The position numbers and the translations under genes were made by a program. A model generated the notes under the pieces. That model ran no database searches, was not told the DNA's origin, and worked only from the letters and a program-made list of their open reading frames with translations. A DNA stretch of 64,000 nt from Paramecium octaurelia (taxonomy: Eukaryota > Ciliophora > Oligohymenophorea > Peniculida > Parameciidae), in NCBI GenBank assembly GCA_905182995.1, contig CAJJDP010000027.1:370066-434065 (forward strand), in the 5' to 3' direction. This document shows, piece by piece, positions 34,725-45,710 of this stretch (the stretch's first letter is position 1; every line of letters begins with the position of its first letter).

Positions 34725-36524
34725 TCAATTTTATTATTACTTAGAGTTATCAATGATAGATAAAAGCTATTTGATTTAAACATCATTGAGCATATACAAT
34801 TTACAATACTTTGATGTTAAAATTCTTATATTCTGCTTTGATGGACTAAAACTTAACATGTTTTCTATTAATGAACCCAAGAATCCAAAAATTGTATTTT
34901 TCTCCCTAAAATACATTGAAATAAAGACCTGTCGATAGAGTCATTGATATTCTCATTAATCCTCATGTCTTATTGCTTTTTCATCTCCTCATACAAGCAT
35001 TCAAAGAAAATGGCATCCCACAAGTCAATTTTATCAAAAATGGAGTGATGTTGAATTCCATCATACAAAAATATCTTCTCTGTCTTCTCGATCCTATAAA
35101 ATGTAAAAGTCATCAACATCAATTTCCTCACTGTAAATGCATCCAACTCTTCCATACACTATCTAATTAAATTGACTTGATACCAAATCTAATAATTGAT
35201 TCAATAAATCCACGATATTCTAATACGAAATTTAACAAACTTCAAATTTCTTATCCAGTCTGAATTATTAAAACTCAAAAACCCAAATCTATCTGCCAAT
35301 CAAGTTATTACTTAGTAAATTTATTAAAGATTTTAAATTCACTTATTAAGATGACCATAATTCTTACATCTAATTGTGGATTCTCTCTTAGCATAATGAT
35401 ATATTTGTAACCAAATCCTAATTCTAAGATTACACCAAATAATTAATTTTCTCATAGTCATTCTTCAGAATGTCCATATTGAGTGTGATCAATTATCGAT
35501 TGTACTAAATATTTTAACATTTTGTATTTATAAAATGAGTAATACGATCTACCCAATTATCTTCAATCTTCAGAACTGAACATTAAACAAAGCTCTTCTA
35601 ATCTTTGAATTTAATCACTAAGGATTTTAAATATTATTCCTTGAAACGATAAAGACTATACTCACCCTAAATCTAGTTTAAATTCTATATATAATTTAGA
35701 AGCTATTACTTCAAAAATTCTATCATTCTAAAAGAGTTAGTTCGTTACAGTCTTCAATTAGTTTACTCTGTCCTGATCTTATGTTTAGAACTCCTCTATT
35801 ATCTTGGATATTCTCAGTTCATATCCTTATAAGAATTGTTCATATGAGGATTATTAGCTGTTTAGTTTTTCTCTGAGCTCTTTGAGATTTCTAAACAGCT
35901 TGTCCGATTTTAATGTATTCTCGTTTTTCTTCTACGGCTACAACTGACTCAGATTCTCTTGAGAAAACTTCTGTATTTAATGCTGAAAATAATCGTTATT
36001 TTTTTAGTTTAATTAGCTTATGAGCTAATAATTCTATATAATTTTTATACCTTCTCAACATCTGTCTTCTCTTGTTTTAATTATGCGGACAGCTTTCGAC
36101 CGTCAGAGATCAAACCCCTAACTTTTATGTTTTAATCTTTCACTAATAAATTCAATTAATTGATGATATAATCTTTGATAAATTATGCGTAGGCCCTCGA
36201 CTCTTTAATCTTTTGCCTTATTTCATTACAATACAGAGCTATTATTTTCTCTAAATTGACTGCAGAGTCGGCTGAATTTTTATTGACCAATAATTCAGAT
36301 ATCCCATCTTCCAAATTCTTTGAATACTCATATTCAGCATTCACACGATTTTACAAGGAATCAATCATTTTAGTGATATCGTTTCTTCCTTTCGTTGACT
36401 CTCTAACTACGTTTTCAAAATATTCCAATTCCTACCCTCCTATATATTTTTATAATGTTAAAGTCAAACTCATATAAAAATTATAGCATTCCAATTTTAG
36501 GAATAAATATCTATTAATACTCAT
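34725..36524 (-). CDS. F-BAR-like protein with unknown C-terminal domain
   Basis: The N-terminal 230 residues resemble an FCH/F-BAR membrane-curving helical domain: RGQELEYFENVVRESTKG, IDSLQNRVNAEYEYSKNLE, and KESRAYAQFIKDYI. A long helical middle follows. After a 25-nt intron comes a compact, less charged part: FTVRKLMLMTFTFYRIEKTE, DLWDAIFFECLYEEMKK, and IFGFLGSLIENMLSF, which I cannot assign. Introns of about 26, 25, 25 and 23 nt are needed. The start is uncertain: MSINRYLFLKL with a further intron is preferred, ATG 36473 is the alternative. F-BAR proteins act at endocytic and cortical membranes. About 560 residues. It is divergent from the following two-span gene. Confidence 0.6.
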
Positions 36525-36657
36525 TTGTCAAAAGTGATTTTCACTAAATTAACTTCTTAAATGATTCTAAATCTATTCAAATTTGTTTCTTTAAGTTAGA
36601 TCAAGTAATAAATAAAACATCTTTAACTAGCATAGTATATAATTATTAAACAAATAA

Positions 36658-38780
36658 ATGAAGTCTGTCGCCCTTTCAAAAATTAAGAAAGCCATTAAAT
36701 AATTCGATCTCTTTGGAGTCGAATTAAACCTGAATATTAATCAGTAGGAGAAATATCGAAGTGCCTGCGGAGGGATAGCATCATTAATTATGATTTTCTT
36801 GTTGGGCTATATTTTTACTAATCGCTTCATTAGTATCATAAATAAGGAGGATTACACAGTAAATGCTGTAGTTTATCTATAGATTAAAGTTTAAAACCTA
36901 AAAAGTGCTAATCCTAATTATAATATCATGAATAGTTAAAATTTCATGTTTGCGATTAAAGTGGATGATCCTCTACAAAGTTACTATCAAAATGAAACTA
37001 AAACGTCTTACAACATAACAATTTAACAATTTATATAGAAAAGCTATTAAAATGGAACAAAAACGAAAGAACTATTAAAATTTTACAGATTAGAAAAATG
37101 TACAACTGACCATTTTGTAGCAGTTAACTTCCTTGATTATTCATATATTTTTAAATAGTTAAGTTCATACCTGTGTTTACCATTAGATTACGAACTTTAT
37201 CTTCAAGGAGGCTATAATTCTGAGATTTTTTTTTTTCCTAAATTAATCATAGAAACTTGTTAGAATGAATCGGATCTCTGTTATTCCAAAGAAGAAATAA
37301 TTGAATTTAATAAAAATAGATCTTCCACAATTACACTTTCAACTTTAATTAAATCAAGTTTATTTTTATCCAATGAGACAAAAAATACATTATACCATTA
37401 TATTGACTCTGACTTTTATCTTTAATCAGATTTTACTCATTATGCCACATCAGACATTTTTTTTTAATTCAACAAAATAAAGATTGATGATAGCCTATTA
37501 AGCATGGTGACAACCTCTACAGAAGAACTAGATTATTGGTCATTCTCCTTAACTAATTACAGATAATTTTAAGTATATATAAAAATAAGTGATAGAAAGA
37601 AGTGACAGAAATCGATGTGTTGTTTGAAGTGAATCTTAGATTAGATGCTGAATAATAGGTAACTACAAAAACAGCTTAGAGATTTGATTAATTTTTGTCA
37701 TATTTAGGAGGCATGTTAAAGTTCTTCTCAGCCTTGTTTGGCTTCGTAGCCATATAATATAACTTCTTAGCTATGAGAATCTCATTGGCTAATGTATTGT
37801 ATGAATTTAACCTTCCAATAAAAGAACAAGGAAGAGTGACATTCTCATATGATCGGTTATTAAACTATATTTAGTTGAAAATAAATCGAGTTGATGAATT
37901 GATTGGAAAGCTTAAGAATTATGCTCATTAAGTGGTTAAACTCAGCAATATAACAAGAGCATGGACATCATTTTCTTTGCATACACGATTAATGAAATAA
38001 GAACAACATGACGTAGGTGAGCATTAATATTCAAAATAGGAAATTAATGAGTATACTGAAAAATTAAAAGAAATGAAGGAAAATTTTCTATATAGTTTAA
38101 TTTAAAGGATTTTAGATACTAAGAAATAGTTGAGATTAGGAATTAACTTTTTCACTCTTGTTTTTTATTGTTGTTAATGTTTCCAAAAGGTTTAGGTGAC
38201 TCGGAAATTAATTAATTAATGTGATTTAATGATTAGAAGAGATTTAGATATTGTAACAATATTGAGTAAGATCTAACAGATTGAAAAATTAAAGGCAACT
38301 ATTTTGGATTAAGATTAAATTTATGTTTTCAATTACATTCCCAAACCTGTTATATTTGTTGATTAGCATTATCAAATATCAACAGATGAATAATTATAAT
38401 AAAATTAACTTATTTAAAAAATTAATTCATAAAAGAGAGCAAGAGTTATCAAAAAGAGAATGAAATATAATTCTTAAAAAAAATTTGCGAAGATTTACAA
38501 AGCCTATTTAAAATTGAAGGAATCAAAAAATGATATTAATAATAGATTAATTTAATTACTAGGTCCTACTATGGAACTCATATTTTAAAAATATCATGAA
38601 CTCCAAGAAATAGCAAAATCAAAGGAAGATTTGGCTCTAACTCTTCCCATGCCTTAAAAGTCATCTGTTCGAAGTGGAAATCTACATACTTCTGATATAA
38701 AATAAGATACCAAACTGAATATTAAAATAACACAAAAAGATATAAGTGATGATGGGAATATAGAGTTTTAAGGATAATGA
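36658..38780 (+). CDS. Two-span membrane protein, ciliate-type family, member B
   Basis: About 690 residues and clearly paralogous to the gene at 7920. Signature FDLFGVELNLNIN...YRSACGG, first helix SLIMIFLLGYIFTNRFI, then a 24-nt intron right after EDYT, the same position as after DTYT in member A. Ectodomain motifs: EKCTTDHF, YLCLPLDYELYLQGGY, and a Cys pair in TCQNESDLC. Second hydrophobic segment FLSYLGGMLKFFSALFGFVA, then YNFLAMRISLANVLYEFNLP. The cytosolic part has VFNYIPKPVIFV and LLGPTMELIFQKYHE. A 20-nt intron precedes VLFEVNLRLDAEQQ. Function unknown. It shares a short divergent spacer with the F-BAR-like gene. Confidence 0.83.
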
Positions 38781-38863
38781 TACTTTAAAGGGCAATCTTG
38801 ATTAATATTCACTTTATAATTGTAATATTTTATATATATGATGTTCTAATTTATCAAATTGAC

Positions 38864-40325
38864 TTTAAAAATTCCTTTAACTTGTTTAATTTAAGAACAG
38901 CTTGATCCATATAATTTTTGAATTCAATCCAAGTCAACTATTAATATAATGTAAATAAATACAGTTCGATCATTAGATTATTTGTCACCTTCTGAATTTA
39001 AGTCATCAACCACTTCTTGAGCAAGTTAATCAACCATTTCTTCAAAATTATCATTTTATCCTTTCAACTTTGAAATAAATCAATTTATTAATACTTTAAA
39101 CTTAGTTTGCATATCCTTCATGTTATCCGTTAATAGTTGTTTGATTTCTGGAATACTGAGTGCTCCACTGTTATCTTTGTCATATTTATTGAAAAGCTAT
39201 TTGAGATTTCCTCTAAACTAGAATTTACCCTTATCTTCCACACATAAGTATTGTATCCATTCTTCCCTTGAAACATATCCTGAATTATCTTTATCCAATA
39301 TTTTCATCTCCTCCTTAATTCTAAACAAATCTGGCTTATCTCCTTCATAGGCATACAATAAGAACTTCAATTCCTAGATTGAGGTTTAGTTATCGGAATT
39401 GATATCTGAAGCATCAAAGGCACTCCATGCAGCCATAATATCCTCGTAGGCTTCTTTTAAAATTCCATTTGGATATTGCTGGTTTTATTCGTCGTGCTTT
39501 TGATGTATTTTAGTAGATTGGATCAAGATATCAATTAGCAATTCGATGGTCTCTTTCTTTTGCTCTTTAAGTTCTGTCAGAAGCAAGGTTTTTATGGAAT
39601 CAGCATCGCAATATTATTGATCTCCTCCTCCTGCTGCAGCCTCATAGAGTTTTTGAAAGAAGATTCTTCTCTCCTTTGCTCTTCTATCAGCATTTTCAAA
39701 TGTTTGGATTAAAGCATATTACAGCATAAAATCTTATAATTCCCATGAATTCAAAAGCCATACGCCAAATTCATGGAATGATATCGATGCACTCCTATCT
39801 GAATCTAATTGAATAAACATCTTTTCTGCAAAATATTCTAGATCCTTAAGTTCTGGAGGTTACAGTTTTGCAATTTTGCACAATGCTCTAATACTTGTTT
39901 ACAAGGTCATAATGAGTTCTTTCTTCTCGATTTCACCTGATTGATCGAAATCAAACATTTTATAGATGAACTCCAATTTAGTGTTGAACTCTTCTCCACA
40001 AAAGACAATCTAGTAGATAGTGTTAATTAATACAATGACAGCTAAACTTTCATAAATATCCACTTATCCAGCAGATGAATTATTGTTTTCTAATAGTAGA
40101 AACACCTATTCAGTCCATTCTTCCAGTATTCCCCCAAATACATCCAAATATTCATCCAAAATTAGAGTGCTTTTAGTAGGATAAGAATCATTGATCATTT
40201 CTATGCACTAAAAGTTTCTATGTATATATTACATCATTGATGTGTTATAGTTTTCTTGTTTTAAGGAAATTGATCAAGGTCTCTTCTAGTGGTCCTTTGG
40301 GGACAGTTCTAAAATAATTGCCCAT
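38864..40325 (-). CDS. Multi-EF-hand protein, probably N-myristoylated
   Basis: About 460 residues. The start MGNYFRTVPKG has Gly at position 2 with a small/basic context, an N-myristoylation-type start. EF-hand-like loops seen in order: DFDQSGEIEKKE, DSDRSASISFHE, a weaker DINSDNQTSIQE, DKDNSGYVSREE and DKDNSGALSIPE. Short introns lie near the N-terminus and C-terminus; a 25-nt intron leads to the last exon LTWIEFKNYMDQAV. This looks like a membrane-attached calcium sensor without a kinase domain. It sits between two two-span paralogues on the opposite strand, but nothing shows they work together. Confidence 0.78.
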
Positions 40326-40515
40326 TTTTTAATTAAATTTTATATAATAATATTAAATGAAACAGTGCAATATATCTATCAGATATAATTGAGTTCTGGC
40401 CAAGAATAAGACATAGATTCAAATAAATTAATTAATTATTCCCTTAAGAATCATTTAATATCAATATTCCGAATTAGTCTTTAAAATTCACTATAAAAAA
40501 CAATATTTAATAAAA

Positions 40516-42621
40516 ATGTATTAAAAAATTGTAGGATTAATACAAGATGTTGACATGTTTGGGGCTGATATAACACTGAATATTCAAAATAAAGGAAAGT
40601 ATACTTCTTTTTTTGGAGGTTTCATGAGTTTGGTTGTTTGGATTGCCATGATTTATGTGTTTATTTCATAAGGAGTAGATTTAATCAACAGAGTAGATCA
40701 ATAAGTAATACTGTGTTTAAGAATAAGGCTGTCACTAGAACAATAAATGACATCAGTCCAAATGCTAGAGTTCTCAATATCTCTAATTTTATGATTGGTA
40801 TTAAGCTAGATGATCCTTTGTAATCACTGCTGAACACCACCAATTAGACAATGTTTAACATAACCATAAATCAGAATCACTTTATCACTTACCCTAATAA
40901 AACCAGAATCAAAACTGCAAATGCAAGTCTTACTCTTGAGCAATGCACAAGTCAACATTTTTCATCTTTGAATTTGATATCTGAGACTGATGAGTTGGAG
41001 TCATTTACTTCATATCTTTGTTTGCCTTTGGATTACTCATTTGTTCTGGAAGGCTCATACAATTCTCAAAGTTTCTAATACACTTCAATTAAAGTTGCTC
41101 CTTGCAAAGATTCTTCTAAATGCTTTACAACTGACTAATTGAACTTATTATCTGAAAGATAATCATTCAAATTATCGACCTTGATGTTCACAACCATCAT
41201 AAATCCATTTTCTAACGATGAAATTGTATCCCAGTAACTATTTTAAGACTTTTATCAACAAACCAAAAAACTCTAAGAATAAGTATCGGATATATTTTTA
41301 GAGCCTAATACTCTCGAGATCGATAATTCAGTATTTCCATTTGAAAATGATTCCTTCTTTGGAGAATTCTGGTCATTTCGTTTAGGAAACATAAGAAACT
41401 TTGTTGTAATTTATATATCCATATTAGAATGATTATGCAGAACCTACTAGTTATTTTACTGTCAATCTCAGAATTTCCTCAGAATATTATTCTTCCTTTA
41501 TATCTTATAACAAATTTGGTGATTTTATCTCATTCATAGGAGGAACCTTAAAAGTTATCTCCAGTTTAATCGGTATCATAGTCATTAAATACAACACAAT
41601 TGGATTTAAATTGATGCTTGCCAATTCTCTTTACTCTTGTCATATAGATGATCTTTCTAAAACCAAAAAAAGGGCTGAGCATAATGATATTTTCAAATTT
41701 ATATAAAAAGAAAAAGAAAAAGCAGAAGCTATGTTACAAAGATTTAGAGGTTCAACAAAGAAATTGCTCTAATTTAATAAGGTTACAGGAATTTTTAAAT
41801 CCTAAAGATTTACTTAAGTCTATAAATCTGATACAGATTTGCTCAAGGATGTTCAGTAGTCGTCTAATGTCAAAGAAATAGATTCAGTAAAACTAGAACC
41901 AACTAGTCATGAACATGGATCTATTGACCATCTCAAAGATACTTTCATCTAAAATATGGTTGAACACTTGCTTATGGCTAATGAGAAAATTAAATTAGGG
42001 TTGAATTTTGTAATTTATTATCTTTCTTGTTTCAGGCATTTTGAAAAATATAAACGAATCTATATAGTACTTCAAAAGTCAACAATCAATATTAACAATG
42101 ATCTGGATATTGTTCTGATTTTGCAGAAACTTCAAGAAATCAATAAACTAAAGTGCTTATTGCTAGATTAGCATCAATTACAGCTTTTCAATTATATCCC
42201 TTAACCAGTTATCACATGGCATGGACTTTAAGTAAAAGACTCATAATTATCAAAGGACTCAATAGAAAAAGCAAATGCAATTGGCAAAGTCGCTAGATAT
42301 GATACTCGAAACAAAATGCTAAAACTATTTAGAGCCTACCAAGAAGTGAAAATAGAAGAAAATGAAAAAGAAATAAATTCTCGTCTTATCTAGTAACTGG
42401 GGCCAACTGTCCAGAAAGTGTTTCAATAATCTTATTAAATAGCAGAAGACTATAACAAAATGAAATAAGAAGAAGATGCTCATGTCAAAACAAGTAAAAA
42501 AGCCCCATTAAATACAATGAATGTTTCTTAGCATAATTTAGTGGTAAAACCAACTTAAGGCACAAATTACTTGCAATCTAAATCAGATGCAATCGAAATT
42601 GAAGATATTGTTTTTGAATGA
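40516..42621 (+). CDS. Two-span membrane protein, ciliate-type family, member C
   Basis: About 680 residues. Signature VDMFGADITLNIQ...YTSFFGG, first helix FMSLVVWIAMIYVFIS, then a 23-nt intron at the position equivalent to members A and B. Ectodomain motifs: EQCTSQHFSSLN, YLCLPLDYSFVLEGSY, and CKDSSKC. A 22-nt intron precedes NDYAEPTSYFTVNLRIS. Second hydrophobic segment FISFIGGTLKVISSLIGIIV, then YNTIGFKLMLANSLY. The cytosolic tail has LFNYIPQPVI and QLGPTVQKVFQQ. It differs from A and B in a shorter post-helix region but keeps the whole plan. Its stop converges with MYCBP's. Confidence 0.82.
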
Positions 42622-42717
42622 CCAAAACATGTTTTTATTTAATTGACATGATTCTAAAAAGCATATATAAGTAGAACTTATTATTATTGCAAATATAAAT
42701 TTACATCTCAATTTTGC

Positions 42718-43071
42718 TCCTACTAGGCAGCCTATAACTAAAGAGCCATAAAATAAATTACTAACTTCTTTTTTTAATTCTGCAACTTCTCTCTTTAACT
42801 TGATGTTTTCATCCTTAAGTTTTTCATACTCTAATTTTAGCTTATCTACGTCAATGTCCACAGGTGATCCCAAATATTTTTTCACATAACTAAGTTAAAT
42901 ACTCAAATTACTCAATTGCATTGTTAGGTTTCTCTGGTTCTTCATATAACCCAACCAATACTCTTGTAAGCTGATCAATCACTCCAGCCTTCTCCAAATA
43001 CTTTCTAAATTCTTCTTTTTTTGAATCTGTTGTCTATGTTATAGCAAATTAAAATTTACCTAGAAACTCAT
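42718..43071 (-). CDS. MYCBP: c-Myc-binding protein (AMY-1) homologue
   Basis: About 90 residues. MSFQ, a 26-nt intron, then TTDSKKEEFRKYLEKAG, VIDQLTRVLVGLYEEPEKP, a 22-nt intron, YVKKYLGSPVDIDVDKL, and a coiled-coil end LKREVAELKK. A third intron (28 nt) gives the natural ending ELQAAQQEQN; without it the frame runs to 42583 with unlikely residues. The KYLEK...LYEEPEKP block is diagnostic of the MYCBP family, a small protein that binds AKAPs and radial-spoke or centriolar proteins in ciliated cells. In a ciliate that has no Myc, a ciliary or A-kinase scaffold role is the likely one. Confidence 0.88.
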
Positions 43072-43251
43072 TTGTTTTAATATTTTTAATAATTATGCAT
43101 TTGATTAATAATAACTATTAAAGTCATAGGTATCAGTTAATAGAAGTGGATATTTTTTCTAAATATACATCACTTTTGAAAATCGTTTGAAACTCCTTAA
43201 ATATTATTATCAGAAATTTCATTATTATGTTTTCAATAATATTTATAATAT

Positions 43252-44046
43252 ATGGATTAATTATCAAAGGAGATTGTCTTAGTTAACAAAGACATTTACA
43301 ACTAACTATATGATACGCAATCATACAAAAAATTGGAGTAGTTAAAAAAAATGAACCTCTAACCATCTCCAATAAATGTTGCAAAAGATCTACTAAGTGC
43401 GAGAGAAAACCCAAAAGAATATGCAAAACAACATAAATTAGATTTCAAGTTTAGATAAACATAATTTTGGTAACCATCTATTAAGGATCCTATGTCAAAT
43501 TAATAAAGCTAATAATAATAACAATAACAAGGATAGTAATAAGATTAATAGTAACTGATAGATACAACTAATGCAATATCATTTATTGAGAGTTCAAAAA
43601 CTGAAGAATCATAAATTTAACAATCTTCATAGTCAACAAGAAGGAAAATACTGGTTAAATAGAGACTCTCAAAATAACCAAGTGACTCATCCATATGGAA
43701 GAAGCCTCTAAAGTAAATAAATAAAATTATGTTATAATTCAAACAGGATAGCAAAGCAGAATATTTAGCCATTATAAAATATGAAGATGCAAGTAATTAA
43801 CTTGAATAGAAGTCAATGGATAATACTAAAAAAATTTAATGGGATTGTTAGGTGAAATTTGAAATAACAGAAGATTAAAATTTGTATATCATTATTGTAC
43901 AATAATAATAAGGAAAGATAGGATAGTAAAATGTATTATAATAAGCAATAAATATATAAAATGTTGAAAAATAGTTTCAATAAGAGGTATAATTAAAGTA
44001 TTTAAAAAACTCTATTAACGCTACTTTATTAGTTGAATTCAATTGA
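43252..44046 (+). CDS. Gln-rich protein of unknown function
   Basis: About 264 residues starting MDQLSKEIVLVNKDIYNQL. The first 90 residues are helical and charged (KDLLSARENPKEYAKQHKL). A glutamine run follows around residues 95-115, written mostly as TAA, TAG and CAA codons. The C-terminal 110 residues alternate hydrophobic and polar stretches (CQVKFEITEDQNLYIIIVQ), suggesting a beta domain that could be C2-like, which is a weak guess. One possible 34-nt intron near 43712 was not needed. It ends LLVEFN and TGA. Confidence 0.6.
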
Positions 44047-44374
44047 AATGTCATAATCTATATCAAAATATTATTACCATTAAAATATTTTTATCTGAAA
44101 TAAACCATATTTCTTTTTAATAATATCATACATTTTTTAAACTATTTATAATTTAATTAGCAAGCAGATAAGCTAAAGAGTAGCTTCGACCAAAAATCAC
44201 TGCATAAACTATTATGTTGAAACATTCTTGGCGCTCCTTCTATTATTTTCTTTTTATGTACTTTACATATTTTGTATATTTATAGATGGTAGCAAATATA
44301 GGATGAAGTAAAATGTTAATAATTTTATGATTATCGTTTAAATTAATTTTAATTAAATAGTTATTATTTGTAAT
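44047..44374. other. Intergenic stretch
   Basis: About 330 bases between two plus-strand genes. Nothing coding or RNA-like was recognised. Minus-strand frames just downstream (44243-44804) are antisense shadows of the next gene. Confidence 0.5.
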
Positions 44375-45206
44375 ATGAGATAGCAAATTTCTACGCCTGC
44401 CTACGGAGTAGGATACAAGACTCCATTCTCCCTGACTTAACAAGGAGCAGTTAAAGTGATCTCTCAACCGTCGTTTTAAAATTAGGTTTAACCAATGGCC
44501 TAATAATAATTTCAATAACAACAATAAGGATACCCGTAGCAATTCAATAGATAGATATATCCAATAAATGGGAATGCAAATGTGAATAGAGGAACTTGGG
44601 AGTAATAAGGAGCAGCTCAAAGATTTCAGACAAGTCAGGGTAATGGTGCTGTGCAGAGTCCTTTGTAAGTGGTTGATTTGTAGTAAGTGGAAGAACCTTG
44701 GAGGATAAAGGTGCAAGAATTGCAGAATAGAATAAAGGAATTAGAAGCTCAGCAATAAAATAAATAAGAGAATGAGGATGAGGAAAGTGAATTATCTTAA
44801 GCATATAGTTAAATTTAATAGTTAGTTAACACAATAAAAATTTTATAGGATGAAATTTAATAATTATAGGAGAAACTTGAACAGAAATAAAATGTCATAG
44901 ATGGATACGATAGACAGATACAGGATAAGGATAAAGAAATTGAAGAGGCCAATCAATACATTTAAGAATTACATGGGTAACTGGAAGAGTAAACGACGAA
45001 TGTTGAAGAGAAACACAAATATTTGTTCGATGAAGTAAACACATGGAAAAAGAAGTTTATAGAGTAGAATAAGTACGTATTGAATTAATGATAGAGAATT
45101 TCATCAGAAGTAGGAGGAGTTGATGATTCTATAAGCTGAGTTGGACAATCTTAAGAATGCTCAAATAATAATAGGTAAATCGAGTGATTACAAGCAACAA
45201 AAATGA
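44375..45206 (+). CDS. Q-rich head plus coiled-coil protein
   Basis: About 270 residues starting MRQQISTPAYGVGYKTPFS. The first 120 residues are Gln/Pro/Asn/Gly-rich and probably disordered. From about residue 125 a continuous coiled coil rich in Glu, Gln, Lys and Leu runs to the end, with LHGQLEEQTTNVEEKHKYLF as a sample. A 22-nt intron at 45073-45094 avoids an early TGA and joins EFHQKQEELMILQAELDNL. Family unknown. It lies 63 bases upstream of NDUFS6. Confidence 0.65.
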
Positions 45207-45269
45207 CTCCAAAGATATAAGTTAAGAATTATTATTATTAATAATTTAATTATCATAAAATATACAACA

Positions 45270-45658
45270 ATGTTGTAAAAATGCATTCAATTAGCTAAGG
45301 CAGCTTAATTTTCACAAATAGTGAAGTCCTACACAAGTTTGGCCTAACATAAATGGTTAGATTATGATGAAACTCATAAGGTATTTAAAGATCAAATGAT
45401 TATTAGAGATCTCTCTAAACTCATAAAAGCAGAGCTGAAGAATTTATTCACAAAATACCTGTAATAGAGGTGGATTCTGATGTTGTCAGATGTTTGGTAA
45501 TCTAAAATTTGATTAATAATAAGGGAGGCACTCACATCAATGCAGGACATCCTTAAGTCTATATCAAATTGGATACAAGAACAGAGGGCACACCTTAAAC
45601 ATGCAAATACTGTGGTTTATAATATGTCAAGAAAGGCCATGGATCACACCATCATTGA
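45270..45658 (+). CDS. NDUFS6: NADH dehydrogenase iron-sulfur protein 6 (complex I zinc subunit)
   Basis: Small matrix-side accessory subunit of respiratory complex I that binds zinc. It starts MLQKCIQLAKAAQFSQIVKS, a mitochondrial presequence. Introns at 45381-45406 (26 nt) and 45497-45523 (27 nt) restore frame. The conserved C-terminal zinc box is intact: VVRCLGGTHINAGHPQVYI and TCKYCGLQYVKKGHG, giving Cys, His and the CxxC ligands. The protein ends in HHH. About 111 residues. Its stop faces the FARAT stop 52 bases away. Confidence 0.93.
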
Positions 45659-45710
45659 GCATCAATCATAAATATTATAATAATTAATATATGAGTCTAA
45701 TTTACAATAC

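Noticed and set aside
34973-35170. Plus-strand 65-codon frame
   Set aside because: Antisense to the C-terminal region of the F-BAR-like gene.
44243-44804. Two minus-strand frames of 157 and 86 codons
   Set aside because: Antisense to the Q-rich coiled-coil gene at 44375, whose composition and splice site are better.
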